A DNA stretch of 64,000 nucleotides from positions 1,916,991 to 1,980,990 of the forward strand of contig NZ_LJJB01000007.1 of the NCBI RefSeq assembly GCF_001420695.1. The letters run 5' to 3'. Each line of letters begins with the position of its first letter. Position 1 is the stretch's first letter. Below the pieces are notes generated by a model that did no database searches, had not been told where the DNA came from, and was given only the letters and a program-made list of their open reading frames with translations. The stretch comes from Brevibacillus choshinensis (lineage in GTDB: Bacteria > Bacillota > Bacilli > Brevibacillales > Brevibacillaceae). Positions 63,498-64,000 of the stretch are shown one piece after another. The translations under genes were made by a program, and so were the position numbers.

Positions 63498-64000
63498 CTA
63501 TTCGCTGTATAAATGACAGGCAATCATTCCCCCTTCTGCTGTCTGTGTCAGGGCGGGTCGTACTTGCTTACAGATGTCCATACATGCCAAACAGCGTGGA
63601 TGAAATGCACATCCTGTCGGTGGATTTGATGGGCTGGGAACATCACCAGTCAAAATGATTCGGTCTTTCTTTTGCTTAGGATCTGGACTAGGAACCGCAG
63701 ATAGTAGAGCCTGGGAATACGGATGAAGCGGTCGTGCAAACAAGTTCTTTTTCGAGCTGATTTCTACGACACGCCCCAAGTACATCACCAGGATGCGATC
63801 ACAAAAGTGATTGACCACGCTTAAATCATGAGAGATGAAAATATAGGTTAAGGCGAACTTCTGTTGTAGGTCTTTGAGCAGATTTAGTACCTGTGATTGA
63901 ATCGATACATCCAAAGCAGAGACGGGCTCGTCAGCGATAATCAACTCGGGATTGAGCATCAAAGCACGTGCAATGCCAATGCGTTGTCGCTGCCCTCCAC
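63498..64000 (-). CDS. oligopeptide ABC transporter ATPase (OppF-like), 5' part outside the window
   Basis: The last 167 codons are present. [17 protein letters not shown] (signature motif) lies at the window edge. [12 protein letters not shown] is Walker B and [14 protein letters not shown] the switch region. The C-terminal oligopeptide-family Cys motif [14 protein letters not shown] follows. The Walker A region and start lie beyond 64000, where further transporter genes of operon B are expected. The stop is 55 bp before the binding-protein gene. Confidence 0.9.
   Translation of the reverse strand, partial: GGQRQRIGIARALMLNPELIIADEPVSALDVSIQSQVLNLLKDLQQKFALTYIFISHDLSVVNHFCDRILVMYLGRVVEISSKKNLFARPLHPYSQALLSAVPSPDPKQKKDRIILTGDVPSPSNPPTGCAFHPRCLACMDICKQVRPALTQTAEGGMIACHLYSE

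Overview
The window looks like a chromosome segment of a spore-forming Bacillota of the Brevibacillus/Paenibacillaceae type. It carries an alpha/beta-type small acid-soluble spore protein gene, a DacF-like D,D-carboxypeptidase, strong AGGAGG ribosome binding sites, many GTG/TTG starts, and a glycerol regulon with Bacillus-style leader terminators. The genus is an inference from protein content; no rRNA or tRNA gene is present.

Layout. Positions 1-6800 are accessory: a glutamate synthase-like FMN protein, a GNAT acetyltransferase, a truncated NUDIX gene, two broken tyrosine recombinases (one split by a local inversion, one frameshifted), a 37-residue small protein and a P-loop kinase. Positions 6500-10420 hold the glycerol genes glpK and glpD, each behind a leader terminator, followed by a decayed glpP antiterminator gene. 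Positions 10441-24072 are mostly housekeeping: deoD, two glycosyltransferases, dacF, a small alarmone synthetase, an M23 peptidase, a spore protein, a 5'-3' exonuclease, a RavA/ViaA pair and two membrane proteins. Positions 24075-36840 mix small enzymes and regulators (LysR/DJ-1/isochorismatase/LysE, VOC, GreA-like, nitroreductase, globin-GGDEF-EAL, GH18 lipoprotein, RNase J) with several gene remnants (yyaL, alcohol dehydrogenase, hxlR, butanediol dehydrogenase).

The most distinctive part is 36926-64000: two convergently organised peptide-utilisation operons, both read on the minus strand. Operon A (47743 down to 36926) sits behind a sequence matching a sigma-54 -24/-12 promoter and encodes an M28-like peptidase, a solute-binding lipoprotein, OppB, OppC, OppD, OppF, two Asp/Glu/hydantoin-type racemases and a second M28-like peptidase. 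Operon B (entering from beyond 64000, ending at 52643) encodes an oligopeptide ABC transporter, an M24-like, an S33-like and an M20-like peptidase, and two more M28-like peptidases. The solute-binding protein of operon A appears circularly permuted: its C-terminal lobe segment precedes its N-terminal segment. The four M28 paralogues all carry His-Ser where the family normally has its Glu-Glu pair, and the M20 and M24 members also depart from their families' metal ligands. Together they suggest a specialised uptake and breakdown route for unusual, possibly D-residue-containing, peptides.

Between the operons lies a block with a MerR/SDR divergent pair, a DHH phosphoesterase and an ABC-F antibiotic-resistance type gene under an apparent transcription-attenuation leader. 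A general theme of the first 35 kb is gene decay by internal deletion, frameshift or inversion.
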